Below, piece after piece: positions 1 through 8,837 of a stretch of DNA of 64,000 nt. The notes under the pieces were generated by a model. The model did no database searches, was not told the DNA's origin, and was given only the letters and a program-made list of their open reading frames with translations. A program made the translations under genes and the position numbers. The DNA comes from DAIDKA01 sp036489445 (lineage in GTDB: Bacteria; Pseudomonadota; Gammaproteobacteria; Steroidobacterales; Steroidobacteraceae), in the NCBI GenBank assembly GCA_036489445.1, contig DASXFV010000038.1:32663-96662 (forward strand), in the 5' to 3' direction. Every line of letters starts with the position of its first letter. Position 1 is the stretch's first letter.

Positions 1-2
1 AA

Positions 3-392
3 GCGGGTGTGTATGACATTGACCGGATTGCCGCCTTCACCGGCAATCATCAGCGCTCGGGGGCCCGCTGCTCGCTCTCCGACTATTACGTGGCGGCCTA
101 TGGGCGCGCCGTGTTCGACAAGTCGTTGCGGCGCCGCATCGTTTTTTCCGATCATAGTCTCGCCACGGATAGCGTCTTTGCGGAAGTGCACCTGGTCTCC
201 TGCCGCAATGTACTGATCTACTTCAATCGTGAGCTGCAGGATCGGGCGCTGCGATTGTTTCGCGAGGCGCTGTGTCGTAAGGGCTTCCTGGGCATCGGTT
301 CCAAGGAGTCGCTGCGGTTCTCGGCGGAGGCCGATTCCTTTGCCGACTTTGTCCGCGAGGAGCGGATCTTTCAGAAGCGGGATATGGCATGA
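3..392 (+). CDS. cheR: CheR-type chemoreceptor methyltransferase, C-terminal part (5' end outside window)
   Basis: The reading frame is open to the left edge, so only the last 129 residues are visible. They contain the CheR SAM-domain signature LVSCRNVLIYFN followed by a C-terminal stretch with FLGIGSKESL, as in MCP glutamate methyltransferases. The enzyme transfers methyl groups from SAM to receptor glutamates. The next gene (CheB) starts inside this stop codon (ATGA overlap), so the two opposing adaptation enzymes are translationally coupled. The GTG at 9 is an internal codon, not a start. Family is clear; whether it serves flagellar chemotaxis or an alternative pathway cannot be told here. 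Confidence 0.88.
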   Translation, partial: AGVYDIDRIAAFTGNHQRSGARCSLSDYYVAAYGRAVFDKSLRRRIVFSDHSLATDSVFAEVHLVSCRNVLIYFNRELQDRALRLFREALCRKGFLGIGSKESLRFSAEADSFADFVREERIFQKRDMA

Positions 393-997
393 ACGAGGCG
401 GTCTCCCTGGTCGGGCTGGCCGGGCGCGTCGATGCGGTTGTCATGGGTGCATCTGCGGGCGGCGTGGATGCCTTGCTGATGCTGCTGCCCGAGCTTTCCG
501 CAAACTTTCGCCTGCCGATTTTCATTGTTGTGCATATGCCGCGCGATCGGCCGAGTCTTCTGTCGGAGATTTTTGCGCAAAAATGTGCATTGCCGGTCTG
601 TGAGGCGCAGGACAAAGAGCCTGTGCGTCCGGGATGCATATATTTCGCACCATCCGACTACCATCTGTTGATCGATGCGGGTCCGCAGCTGGCATTGTCC
701 GCCGATGAGCCGGTCAATTACTCGCGGCCCTCAATCGACGTACTCTTCGAGTCCGCGGCCGATGTGTACGGACCGCGCCTGCTCGCCATCATTCTGACGG
801 GCGCAAACGATGACGGTACGGAAGGTCTGGCCGCGGTGCGTGAGGCCGGCGGCATCACGATCGTGCAACAGCCCCGCAGCGCCCAGGTCAAGCAAATGGT
901 GATTTCGGCCTTGAATCGCAATCCCACCAGTCATGTTCTGGACCTGGAAGGTATTTCCGCGGTGCTGCATACCATGGATCAGGGCGTGACGGTATGA
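389..997 (+). CDS. cheB: CheB-type protein-glutamate methylesterase without receiver domain
   Basis: This 202-residue protein is only the catalytic domain of CheB. The serine-hydrolase triad is visible as Ser22 in GASAGG, His49 in VVHMPRD and Asp142 in LTGANDDG. It would remove methyl esters (or deamidate glutamines) on chemoreceptors, opposing the preceding CheR. The N-terminal receiver found in classical CheB is absent. A separate receiver-kinase protein begins 4 bp before this stop and may supply the control. Start ATG overlaps the cheR stop. Stand-alone CheB domains are common in alternative chemosensory clusters with CheR-PAS kinases. Confidence 0.9.
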   Translation: MNEAVSLVGLAGRVDAVVMGASAGGVDALLMLLPELSANFRLPIFIVVHMPRDRPSLLSEIFAQKCALPVCEAQDKEPVRPGCIYFAPSDYHLLIDAGPQLALSADEPVNYSRPSIDVLFESAADVYGPRLLAIILTGANDDGTEGLAAVREAGGITIVQQPRSAQVKQMVISALNRNPTSHVLDLEGISAVLHTMDQGVTV

Positions 998-2094
998 GGC
1001 ATGTCGTCAAGTGTCTGCTGGTGGATGATCTGCCGGAAAATCTGCTCGCTTTGTCGGAACTCCTGCATCAGGAGGATGTGGAGATTCTCCAGGCCCGGTC
1101 CGGGACTGAGGCGCTCGAGATTCTTCTGGTCCATCAGGTGGCGCTCGCGCTGCTGGATGTGCAGATGCCCGACATGGACGGCTTTGCGCTTGCCGAACTG
1201 ATGCGCGGCAGCGCACGGACGCGCCACGTCCCGATCATTTTCGTCACAGCGAGCGCCCACGACCAGCATCGGATGTTCCAGGGTTACGAATCAGGAGCGG
1301 TCGATTTTCTGTATAAACCCATCGAGCCGCAGATCCTGAGGAACAAGGCCGCGGTGTTCTTTCAGCTCGATCGGCAAAAACGCCAGCTCGATCATGAACT
1401 GCACGAACGCACCGAGACGCTGCGTCTGAATGAGTTGTTTACGGCGCTGCTCGCGCATGATCTTCGCAATCCGCTCAATGCGGTTGTGACCTCCGCGCAC
1501 CTGATACAGCGGATTGTGGCTGAGCCCGTCGCCAAAGATGCCGCCTCCCGCATTCTTTCCAGCGGCACGCGCATGAGCCGGCTGATCGAGGACATGCTGG
1601 ATCTCGCGCGTGCGCGAGTCGGCGGTGGGATAGCGATCAAGCGCGAGGACAGTGATCTTGATGCATTGGTCGGCCCGGTTGTGCGCGAGCATCAGGCCGC
1701 GTCCCCCGAGCGGCACATCGAGATTGTTTGCAGCGGTGTGCTGCGGGGTCAATGGGACCCCGAGCGCATGGCGCAGGTCGCCTCCAATCTCATTGGCAAT
1801 GCCATCAAGCACGGGGACCCGCAGGGGCCGGTCGTGGTGCATCTTGATGGCACTCGCAGCGACGCCGTCGTGTTCTCGGTTGAGAATGACGGTGCCATTC
1901 CCACCGAGCGGCATGCCGGCCTGTTTGATCCCTTCAAGGACGGACAGCAGCGGGTGGGCCGCAATGAGGGGCTGGGTCTTGGGCTCTACATCGTGCAGCA
2001 GATCGTGATGGCGCATGCCGGACGAATCGAGGTCCAGTCGGAACAAGGCCGACGCACCGTGTTTACGGCGCACCTGCCGCGTAAGTCGGCTTGA
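994..2094 (+). CDS. Receiver-histidine kinase hybrid protein
   Basis: A 366-residue soluble signalling protein with an unusual order: an N-terminal receiver (acidic pair Asp11-Asp12, phosphoacceptor Asp55 in LALLDVQMPD, conserved Lys in FLYKPIE), then a dimerisation H-box (His155 in LLAHDLRNPL) and an HATPase domain with N-box NLIGNAIKHG and G-box GLGLGLYIV. No membrane segment or PAS domain is visible, so input probably arrives by phosphorylation of the receiver. ATGA overlap with cheB makes a tight cheR-cheB-kinase unit. Response-regulator-first kinases of this type often sit with stand-alone CheB and CheR. The output partner is not in the window. Confidence 0.87.
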   Translation: MRHVVKCLLVDDLPENLLALSELLHQEDVEILQARSGTEALEILLVHQVALALLDVQMPDMDGFALAELMRGSARTRHVPIIFVTASAHDQHRMFQGYESGAVDFLYKPIEPQILRNKAAVFFQLDRQKRQLDHELHERTETLRLNELFTALLAHDLRNPLNAVVTSAHLIQRIVAEPVAKDAASRILSSGTRMSRLIEDMLDLARARVGGGIAIKREDSDLDALVGPVVREHQAASPERHIEIVCSGVLRGQWDPERMAQVASNLIGNAIKHGDPQGPVVVHLDGTRSDAVVFSVENDGAIPTERHAGLFDPFKDGQQRVGRNEGLGLGLYIVQQIVMAHAGRIEVQSEQGRRTVFTAHLPRKSA

Positions 2095-2301
2095 TTAAGT
2101 CATAGGTCCTGTGCCGCAGCATCTGGGGCGCGCAGCACGGTGCTTGGGATCCCGTCGGGATGTCGATTTCAGACTGCTGCCGGCGCATTCTGTCCTGCCC
2201 CCACGCCGTCCTGAGACGACCGCGTTGACCGCTTGGCGAGGCATGTGTTACCTCGTGGCGTTGGGGTGAATCCACTCTTGGCCACGGGGACGAAGAAAAA
2301 T

Positions 2302-3240
2302 ATGCCCGGTCGCAGGCAGATCTTGAAACAGCTGGCAGGCGGCATCGCCGCCCAGGCGTTGGCAGGGGTTGTCGGGCCCCAGGCCTTTGCGGGCAGCTCC
2401 GGGCCGACCGTGAGCCCGCTCAGTGCCAATGTGGCGCTGCTCTCCGGTGTCGGCGGCAATGTGGTGGCGTTCAGCACCCCGGACGGATTGCTGGTGATCG
2501 ACAGCGGCGCGCCCGAGCACTCCAGGGAACTGCTGAAGACGCTGACCTCCTTGCCAGGCGGTAAGCGCATCCGCACCGTCTTCAATACCCATTGGCACTG
2601 GGACCATACCGGCGGCAATGAGCTGCTGCGTAAGGCTGGCGCGCAGATCATCGCGCACGAGAACACGCGTCTGTGGCTGGGCACGAAGGTCATCGAGGAG
2701 TGGGAAAACCGCACCTACCCGGCGCGATCGGCGCAGGCATTGCCGACCAACACGTTCTACTATAAGACCAACCAGCTGACCTTCGGCAACGAACCGCTCG
2801 AGTACGGATGGCTGGGTCAGGCTCACACGGACGGCGATATCTACATCTACCTGCGTGGGCAGAATCTGTTGATGGTGGGGGATGTACTGTCCGTGGGTCG
2901 CTACCCGGTGCTTGATTACTGCACCGGCGGCTGGATCGTGGGTATGAGAGATGCGACGCAGAAGCTGCTCGATCTCAGCAACGATCAGACGCGCATCGTT
3001 CCGGGGACCGGTCCGGTTCAGAGCCGCGCGGATCTCCAGGCCGAGCACGATATGCTGTCTGCCATGCAGGACAAAGTATGGGCGCTCATGCGCAAGGGTA
3101 TGACGGCGAGTGAAATCCTGGCCGCGAAGGCGAGCGCCGATTTCGATGCGAAATGGGGCGATCCGCAACAGTTCATTACGAGTGCCTACCAGGGTATCTA
3201 CGGCCATATCGCCGACTTCCTGGGCAAAGGAGTCGTGTAG
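2302..3240 (+). CDS. Exported metallo-beta-lactamase-fold hydrolase
   Basis: The MBL metal motif HWHWDH lies at residues 97-102 of the 312-residue product, with further ligands in GQAHTDGD and GDVLSVG. The ATG at 2302 gives MPGRRQILKQ followed by a hydrophobic stretch ending AFA, a Tat-like twin-arginine signal. A TTG start at 2233 would bury that signal, so 2302 is preferred. The fold is shared by beta-lactamases, glyoxalases, lactonases and alkylsulfatase-like enzymes, and the substrate cannot be read from sequence. It heads an operon with DUF1592, DUF1552 and ankyrin genes (gap to the next start 2 bp), suggesting a joint extracytoplasmic pathway. Confidence 0.83.
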   Translation: MPGRRQILKQLAGGIAAQALAGVVGPQAFAGSSGPTVSPLSANVALLSGVGGNVVAFSTPDGLLVIDSGAPEHSRELLKTLTSLPGGKRIRTVFNTHWHWDHTGGNELLRKAGAQIIAHENTRLWLGTKVIEEWENRTYPARSAQALPTNTFYYKTNQLTFGNEPLEYGWLGQAHTDGDIYIYLRGQNLLMVGDVLSVGRYPVLDYCTGGWIVGMRDATQKLLDLSNDQTRIVPGTGPVQSRADLQAEHDMLSAMQDKVWALMRKGMTASEILAAKASADFDAKWGDPQQFITSAYQGIYGHIADFLGKGVV

Positions 3241-3242
3241 GC

Positions 3243-5654
3243 ATGAGAGCAATCGTGAACCTGATACGTCCCACTCTCACCGCGCTGGCCACCAGCCTGG
3301 TTGTGGCAGCGGCAGGCGCCGGCACGGCGCTGGCCGCAAACACCGCGCCCAACCCGGGCGATGCCGCCGCGCACGAGAAGTGGCAGCTGCTGGGTGAGTA
3401 TTGCGAGAAATGCCACAACGCGAATGACTGGGCCGGCAGTGTCGCCTTCGACACGATGCAGCCGCAGGATATTCCCCAGGACGCGAAAATCTGGGAAGAA
3501 GCCGTCACCAAGCTGCAGGGTCGCCTCATGCCCCCGCCGGGACAAAAGCAGCCGCCCCAGGCGCGCATCGACTCGTTCGTCTCCTGGCTGCAGACCAACC
3601 TCGATGCCGCGGATGCGGCGCATCCGGATCCGGGCTATGTGACTTTGCATCGGCTCAACCGCACCGAGTACGCGCGCTCGGTGCAGGAATTGCTCGGCGT
3701 CACGGTGGACGTGGAGTCCTTGTTGCCCAAGGACACGATGAGCGATGGCTTCGATGACATCGCGAATGTCCTGAAGGTCTCGCCGACATTTCTGGACCAG
3801 TACATTTCGGCGGCCTCGAGCGTGGCGGCACTGGCCATGGGCAATCCGCAGGCGCACAAGAGCATTGCGATCCTGCGCGCCTCGCGTGAGAGCCAAACCT
3901 CGCATATCGAAGGTCTGCCGCTCGGGACGCACGGCATGCTGGTGAGTCACGACTTCCCGGCCGATGGTGACTACGAGTTCGACCTGGGTCGTGGTGGCGC
4001 TGGCGCGATGCTGCTGATCGACGGCCAACAGGTATACCAACAAAGCGCCGCTGCGCCGGGGGCCGGCCCCGGTGGCCCTGGGGGCCGGGATCCGCGCAGG
4101 CGCCCGCCACTGCCACGACTGCATGTGACCGCGGGGCCGCACGAGATTGCGGTCGCCTTCGTGGCGCATGAGCAGCCCGAATCCGACGACTGGCTGCAGC
4201 CGCTGGATCCGGCCGGCGGCGGGTTTGGCGGCTTTGGAGGGCGTGCCACGGGCCTGCAGATTACGGGCCCGTTCGACCCTACCGGTGTCAGCGATACCCC
4301 CAGTCGCCACAAGATCTTCGTTTGTCACCCGGCCGATGAGAGCGCGGAGCTGCCCTGCGCCCGGCAGATCATCGCGAACCTGGAGCGGGTCGCGTACCGG
4401 CGCCCGGTGACCGACGCGGATCTCGCCCCACCCCTGCGTTTCTTCCAGGAGGGCCGTCAGGGCGCAAGCTTTGATGCGGGCATAGAGAACGCGCTGGTGG
4501 CGATACTATCCAGCCCGAAGTTCCTCTACCGGGTGGAGCGCGTGCCGCGCAACGTGCAGCCGGGCGAGAGCTTCCGCATCAGCGACCTCGAATTGGCCTC
4601 GCGCCTGTCCTTCTTCCTGTGGAGCGAGGGACCGGACGAAAAGCTGCTGGATCTGGCCATCGCGAATCAGCTGCATGAACCGCAGGTCCTCTCGGAGCAG
4701 GTCAAGCGCATGCTGGCCGACCCGCGTGCCAACTCCCTGGTCACGAATTTTGCATTCCAGTGGCTGAAAGTCGATGACATGGATCGCATCAACCCGGACC
4801 AGGCCACGTATCCAGCCTTCGATGAGGATCTGCGCCATGCCTTCAAGACGGAGATGGAGCTGTTCCTGGGCAGCGTGCTGCTGCAGGACCATGATGTGCT
4901 CGATCTGCTCACCGCCAACTACACCTTCGTCAATGGCCGGTTGGCGCTGCATTACGGCGTACCCAATGTGCTGGGCAGCGACTTCCGCAAGGTGACGCTG
5001 ACCGATTCGCGGCGCTGGGGACTGTTGGGCAAGGGCGCGATTCTCATGGGTACCTCCTACGCCAACCGCACCGCGCCGGTATTGCGCGGCGCCTGGGTGC
5101 TCGAGTCGGTTGAAGGGACGCCGCCGCATGCGCCGCCCCCCGCCATCCCGGCCCTGGTGGAGAATATTCCGGGCGCCAGGCCCCTCACGGTGCGTGAGCG
5201 CATGGAGCGGCACCGCTCGCAGCCTTCCTGCAATGCCTGTCACGGCATCATGGATCCGATGGGACTGTCGCTGGAGAACTTCGACGCGGTGGGCCAGTGG
5301 CGCACCAAGGACTATGACACCGGCACGCCCATCGATGCCTCGGGAAAGATGGCGGACGGCACGCCCGTGGACGGTCCGGATGACCTGCGCAAGAGGCTGA
5401 TGGCGCGCCCGGACCAGTTCGTGCAGACCTTGACGCGCAATCTGATGGCCTATGCATTGGGCCGCACGCTGGACTATCACGACATGCCGACGGTGCGCAG
5501 GATCGTGCGCGCGGCGGCGGCCGATCACGATCGCTTCTCAGCCATCCTGCTCGGCATCGTCGCAAGCCCCGCATTCCAGATGAAGGAAATGCCCGCGCCC
5601 CAGAGTGCGGGCCAGCCGGATGTGAAAGTGACGCAGGTGTCGGTACCGCACTGA
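3243..5654 (+). CDS. Di-heme DUF1587/DUF1592/DUF1588/DUF1585-type protein
   Basis: This 803-residue protein has an N-terminal signal peptide and two c-type heme motifs: CEKCH at residue 54 and CNACH at residue 663. The order (N-terminal cytochrome, DUF1587 around LNRTEYARSVQELL, a Gly/Pro-rich beta insert, DUF1592 around SRLSFFLWSEGPDE, the DUF1588 heme region, C-terminal DUF1585 ending in an SPAFQ motif) matches the planctomycete-cytochrome family also found in some Proteobacteria. Its reaction is not established; a periplasmic electron-transfer or oxidative role is inferred from the hemes. The start at 3243 is chosen because the longer frame from 3153 lacks the signal. It is followed by its usual DUF1552 partner. 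Confidence 0.87.
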   Translation: MRAIVNLIRPTLTALATSLVVAAAGAGTALAANTAPNPGDAAAHEKWQLLGEYCEKCHNANDWAGSVAFDTMQPQDIPQDAKIWEEAVTKLQGRLMPPPGQKQPPQARIDSFVSWLQTNLDAADAAHPDPGYVTLHRLNRTEYARSVQELLGVTVDVESLLPKDTMSDGFDDIANVLKVSPTFLDQYISAASSVAALAMGNPQAHKSIAILRASRESQTSHIEGLPLGTHGMLVSHDFPADGDYEFDLGRGGAGAMLLIDGQQVYQQSAAAPGAGPGGPGGRDPRRRPPLPRLHVTAGPHEIAVAFVAHEQPESDDWLQPLDPAGGGFGGFGGRATGLQITGPFDPTGVSDTPSRHKIFVCHPADESAELPCARQIIANLERVAYRRPVTDADLAPPLRFFQEGRQGASFDAGIENALVAILSSPKFLYRVERVPRNVQPGESFRISDLELASRLSFFLWSEGPDEKLLDLAIANQLHEPQVLSEQVKRMLADPRANSLVTNFAFQWLKVDDMDRINPDQATYPAFDEDLRHAFKTEMELFLGSVLLQDHDVLDLLTANYTFVNGRLALHYGVPNVLGSDFRKVTLTDSRRWGLLGKGAILMGTSYANRTAPVLRGAWVLESVEGTPPHAPPPAIPALVENIPGARPLTVRERMERHRSQPSCNACHGIMDPMGLSLENFDAVGQWRTKDYDTGTPIDASGKMADGTPVDGPDDLRKRLMARPDQFVQTLTRNLMAYALGRTLDYHDMPTVRRIVRAAAADHDRFSAILLGIVASPAFQMKEMPAPQSAGQPDVKVTQVSVPH

Positions 5655-5673
5655 TGCGTCGGAGGATTTGCCA

Positions 5674-6996
5674 ATGATATTTATCACGAAAAAGCATCTG
5701 TCACGCCGCACCGTCCTGCGCGGCGTCGGTGCCGTCGTCGCGCTGCCCCTGCTGGATGCGATGATCCCGGCAAGCGTCGCCTTAGGCCAGACCGCGGCGG
5801 TGCCGAAGATGAAAATGGCGTTCATCTACTTCCCGCACGGCGCGATCATGGACAAGTGGACGCCGAGCGGCGTCGGTCGCGACTTCAAGCTCTCGCCCAT
5901 CCTGGAGGCGCTGGGGCCGTACCAGAAGGAGCTGGTGGTGGTGAGCAATCTGGGCAACAGGCCGGCCGAGAGCGCCGCCGTGCACGCCATCGTGCCGGGC
6001 ACCTGGCTGTCGTGCGTGCACCCGAAGGAGAGCCAGGATCCGATCGGCGGGGTCACCGTGGATCAGATGGCGGCGCAGCACCTGGGCCAGGACACGCCGC
6101 TCCCGTCCCTGGAAGTCGCCACCGAGCAGGATGGCGGCGGTGGCGTGTGCGATCGCGCCTACGGCTGCAGTTTCTCGGGAACGATTTCCTTCCGTACGCC
6201 CACCACGCCACTGCCGATGGAGTACAACCCGCGCAACCTCTTCCAACGGCTCTTTGGCCGCGGCGATACGCTGGCCGAACGTACCGCGCTGGGCAAGCGC
6301 TATGATAGCGTGCTGGACATGGTGGCCGCGGATGCGCAGTCCATGCGCGCGGATCTGGGGCCCGCCGATAAGGTGGTCCTGAGCGACTATCTGGACAGCG
6401 TGCGCGAGGTCGAGCGGCGCGTGCAGAAGATGGAGAGCCAGGACCTGTCGCATCTGAAGCTGCCGCCGGTACCGCTGGGCATTCCGGAGCAGTTTCCTGA
6501 ACAGCAGGCGCTGATGTTCGACATGATCGCGCTCGCGTTCCAGGCGAACCTGACGCACATCGCGACCATGACGATGGCGCACGAAGTCAGCAGCATGACC
6601 TACCCGTTCATCGGCGTACCGGATGCGTTCCATCCGATCTCGCACCACCAGGGCGATCCGACGAAGATCGAGAAACTGATCAAGATCCAGACCTATCACA
6701 CGACCAAGCTCGCCGCGTTCCTGAAGCGCCTCGCGGACACGCCCGATGGCGATGGCTCGCTGTACGACCATGCGATGATTCTGTACGGCAGCAACATGAG
6801 CAACAGCAATGCCCATGATCAGTATCCACTCCCCACGGCGCTGGTCGGCGGGGCCTGCGGCAAGATCAAGGGCGGTCAGCACCTGCGCTACCCGGAGCAC
6901 ACGCCGCTCGCCAACGTACTGCTCACCATGTTGCGCCGGGCTGGCATTCAACAGGACAAGGTCGGCGACAGCACCGGCGAAATCGCGGAGATCTGA
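5674..6996 (+). CDS. Tat-exported DUF1552 protein
   Basis: A 440-residue member of the DUF1552 family that pairs with DUF1592 proteins. The N-terminus carries a twin-arginine signal (SRRTVLRG at residues 10-17, then a hydrophobic core), so it is probably exported folded. GGAGGA at 5661-5666 lies 7 nt before the ATG at 5674 and decides the start over the upstream TTG. The family resembles the DUF1501/sulfatase-like proteins of planctomycetes; no catalytic residues are firmly established. It starts 19 bp after the DUF1592 stop and ends 3 bp before the ankyrin gene. Confidence 0.87.
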   Translation: MIFITKKHLSRRTVLRGVGAVVALPLLDAMIPASVALGQTAAVPKMKMAFIYFPHGAIMDKWTPSGVGRDFKLSPILEALGPYQKELVVVSNLGNRPAESAAVHAIVPGTWLSCVHPKESQDPIGGVTVDQMAAQHLGQDTPLPSLEVATEQDGGGGVCDRAYGCSFSGTISFRTPTTPLPMEYNPRNLFQRLFGRGDTLAERTALGKRYDSVLDMVAADAQSMRADLGPADKVVLSDYLDSVREVERRVQKMESQDLSHLKLPPVPLGIPEQFPEQQALMFDMIALAFQANLTHIATMTMAHEVSSMTYPFIGVPDAFHPISHHQGDPTKIEKLIKIQTYHTTKLAAFLKRLADTPDGDGSLYDHAMILYGSNMSNSNAHDQYPLPTALVGGACGKIKGGQHLRYPEHTPLANVLLTMLRRAGIQQDKVGDSTGEIAEI

Positions 6997-6999
6997 CCC

Positions 7000-8532
7000 A
7001 TGAAATCCTGGCTTGGCCTGGTACTACTCGCCGTCGCGGGCTCCGCACTGGCCGCGATCGGCACCCCATCGCTGGTGGACCTGGCGGAGGCGGGCGGCCA
7101 CACCCAGGCAGCGCTGGCACTCATCGACCAGGGTGCCGATGTGAACAGTCCCGCAGATGACGGTTCAACCGCGCTGCTGTGGGCCGCGCATCGCGACGAC
7201 CGCGTGCTCGTCGAGCGCCTGCTCAAGGCGCGCGCGGATGTCAAGGCCGCCAACAAATACGGCGCGACGCCCATGTCGGAGGCGGCGGCGTACGGGGATC
7301 CGGCGGTAATCGAACTGCTGCTCAAAGCCGGGGCAGACCCGGATTCGGCCAATGCGGACGGTCAGACGGCGCTGATGGTCGTGGCCCATACCAGCAATGT
7401 GCAGGCCGCGGAACTGTTGCTGCGGCATGGCGCGCATGTGGATGCGACCGAAAAGCTGCGGGGCCAGACGGCATTGCATTTCGCGGCCGCGGAGAGCCAG
7501 CCGGCGATGGTGCAGGAGCTGTTGCATCATCGCGCCGATCCGAACGCGCGTTCGAGGATCGAGCATGATCTGCGCCAGGTGAGCGCCGAGCCGCGCATTC
7601 AGTGGCGAGCGCCCGGCGGCCTCACCCCCCTCCTGTATGCGGCGCGCCAGGGCTGTATGGAATGCGTGCAGGCGCTGATCAAGGCCAAGGCGGATCCGAA
7701 CCTGAACGATCCGGACGGCATCTCGCCGCTCCTGATCGCGACTGAAAATTTCCACTTCGACGTGGCGGTTTACCTCATGAAGGCGGGCGCCGACCCCAAT
7801 CATTGGGACTGGTGGGGCCGTACGCCGCTGTATGCGGCCGTTGATCTGAACACCTTGCCCTATGGTGGCAGGTCCGACCGACCGTCACTGGACACGACCA
7901 CCAGCCTGAAGATGATCGAGCTGCTGCTCAATGCCGGTGTGAACCCGAATGCGCAGCTGAAGCTGTTCCCGCCGTTCCGTCAGATCGGCGCCGATCGCGG
8001 CGCAGACCTGTTGTTGACGGTTGGCACGACGCCGCTGCTGCGGGCCGCCAAGGCGGGTGATACGGAGGCGATGAAGCTGCTGCTGGCACATGGCGCAAAG
8101 GCCGATCTGGCCAACAGCCTGGGTGTCACACCGCTTATGGCGGCGGCCGGGCTGCGCTCGAATGAAATCGACACGCGTGGCAAGTACGTCACCGAGAAGG
8201 AGGCCATTGCCGCTATCGATCTGCTGGTTGCAGCGGGAGCGGATGTCAACGTCATCGATGACCGCGGGCAGTCGGCCCTGTACGGGGCCGCCTATTGGGG
8301 ATGGAACGATGTGATCAAGTGCCTGACGGGTCATGGCGCTGATCTGAGCATCAAGGACGCGCGCGGCCATAGCGCGGTGGACATGGCGATGGGCCGGGCC
8401 GAGGGCCACGGCCGCGGCGGCTCGGGCAGGGTCGTTCACGAGGATAGTGCCCAGCTGTTGCAGCAGCTGAGTGCAAACGGTGCCAAGACGGCGAATATGC
8501 CGCCCGTGAGGCCAGCGAACCAATTGCTTTGA
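7000..8532 (+). CDS. Secreted ankyrin-repeat protein
   Basis: A 510-residue protein with a cleavable signal peptide (MKSWLGLVLLAVAGSALA) followed by about ten ankyrin repeats, recognisable from recurring LLLKAGADP / GQTALMVA / G-TPL-AA patterns to near the C-terminus. Ankyrin arrays bind proteins, so it is probably a periplasmic scaffold for the MBL/DUF1592/DUF1552 products encoded just upstream (3-bp gap). It has no catalytic domain. The last approximately 40 residues are low-complexity and basic. Exported ankyrin proteins next to DUF1592/DUF1552 pairs are a recurring arrangement, but their function is unknown. Confidence 0.87.
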   Translation: MKSWLGLVLLAVAGSALAAIGTPSLVDLAEAGGHTQAALALIDQGADVNSPADDGSTALLWAAHRDDRVLVERLLKARADVKAANKYGATPMSEAAAYGDPAVIELLLKAGADPDSANADGQTALMVVAHTSNVQAAELLLRHGAHVDATEKLRGQTALHFAAAESQPAMVQELLHHRADPNARSRIEHDLRQVSAEPRIQWRAPGGLTPLLYAARQGCMECVQALIKAKADPNLNDPDGISPLLIATENFHFDVAVYLMKAGADPNHWDWWGRTPLYAAVDLNTLPYGGRSDRPSLDTTTSLKMIELLLNAGVNPNAQLKLFPPFRQIGADRGADLLLTVGTTPLLRAAKAGDTEAMKLLLAHGAKADLANSLGVTPLMAAAGLRSNEIDTRGKYVTEKEAIAAIDLLVAAGADVNVIDDRGQSALYGAAYWGWNDVIKCLTGHGADLSIKDARGHSAVDMAMGRAEGHGRGGSGRVVHEDSAQLLQQLSANGAKTANMPPVRPANQLL

Positions 8533-8610
8533 GCGCTGACAAAACTCATCCATATTATCGGGCATCTGCACAGCGAGGACAGCACCGGTTCGCAAAGCGC
8601 CGAGCACCCT

Positions 8611-8829
8611 TTACCACACAAACAGGTAACCCAGGCCCACCAGGGCAGTCAGGCGACCCAGGTACGTCTGGTCCGCTGTGCCGACCGCCCGCCGATAGCG
8701 CCACAGCATCGGCACCACCGATGGCAGCATCATCACCACCGTCATCGCCATCCATATGCCCAGGAACACTGACGCAGCGCCGGGCCAGGATTGTCCGGGC
8801 ATTCGCATCCACATCGACACTGCGCCCAC
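8611..8829 (-). pseudogene. DUF2182 membrane protein, truncated remnant
   Basis: The 72-codon frame encodes MPGQSWPGAASVFLGIWMAM followed by MMLPSVVPMLWRYR and LGRLTALVGLGYLFVW. This is the N-terminal metal-binding and first membrane part of DUF2182 proteins, which normally run to about 250 residues. It ends at TAA just where the first long helix should continue, and no matching continuation is recognisable downstream in any minus frame. It lies 8 bp downstream of the DUF899 gene on the same strand. Start is GTG 8829 or ATG 8814. Most likely a gene degraded by 3' deletion. Confidence 0.6.
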
Positions 8830-8837
8830 GACTTGAC

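Noticed and set aside
2302..3240. Beta-lactam resistance by the MBL-fold protein
   Set aside because: The HxHxDH motif is shared by many hydrolases; the operon context is DUF1592/DUF1552, not resistance.
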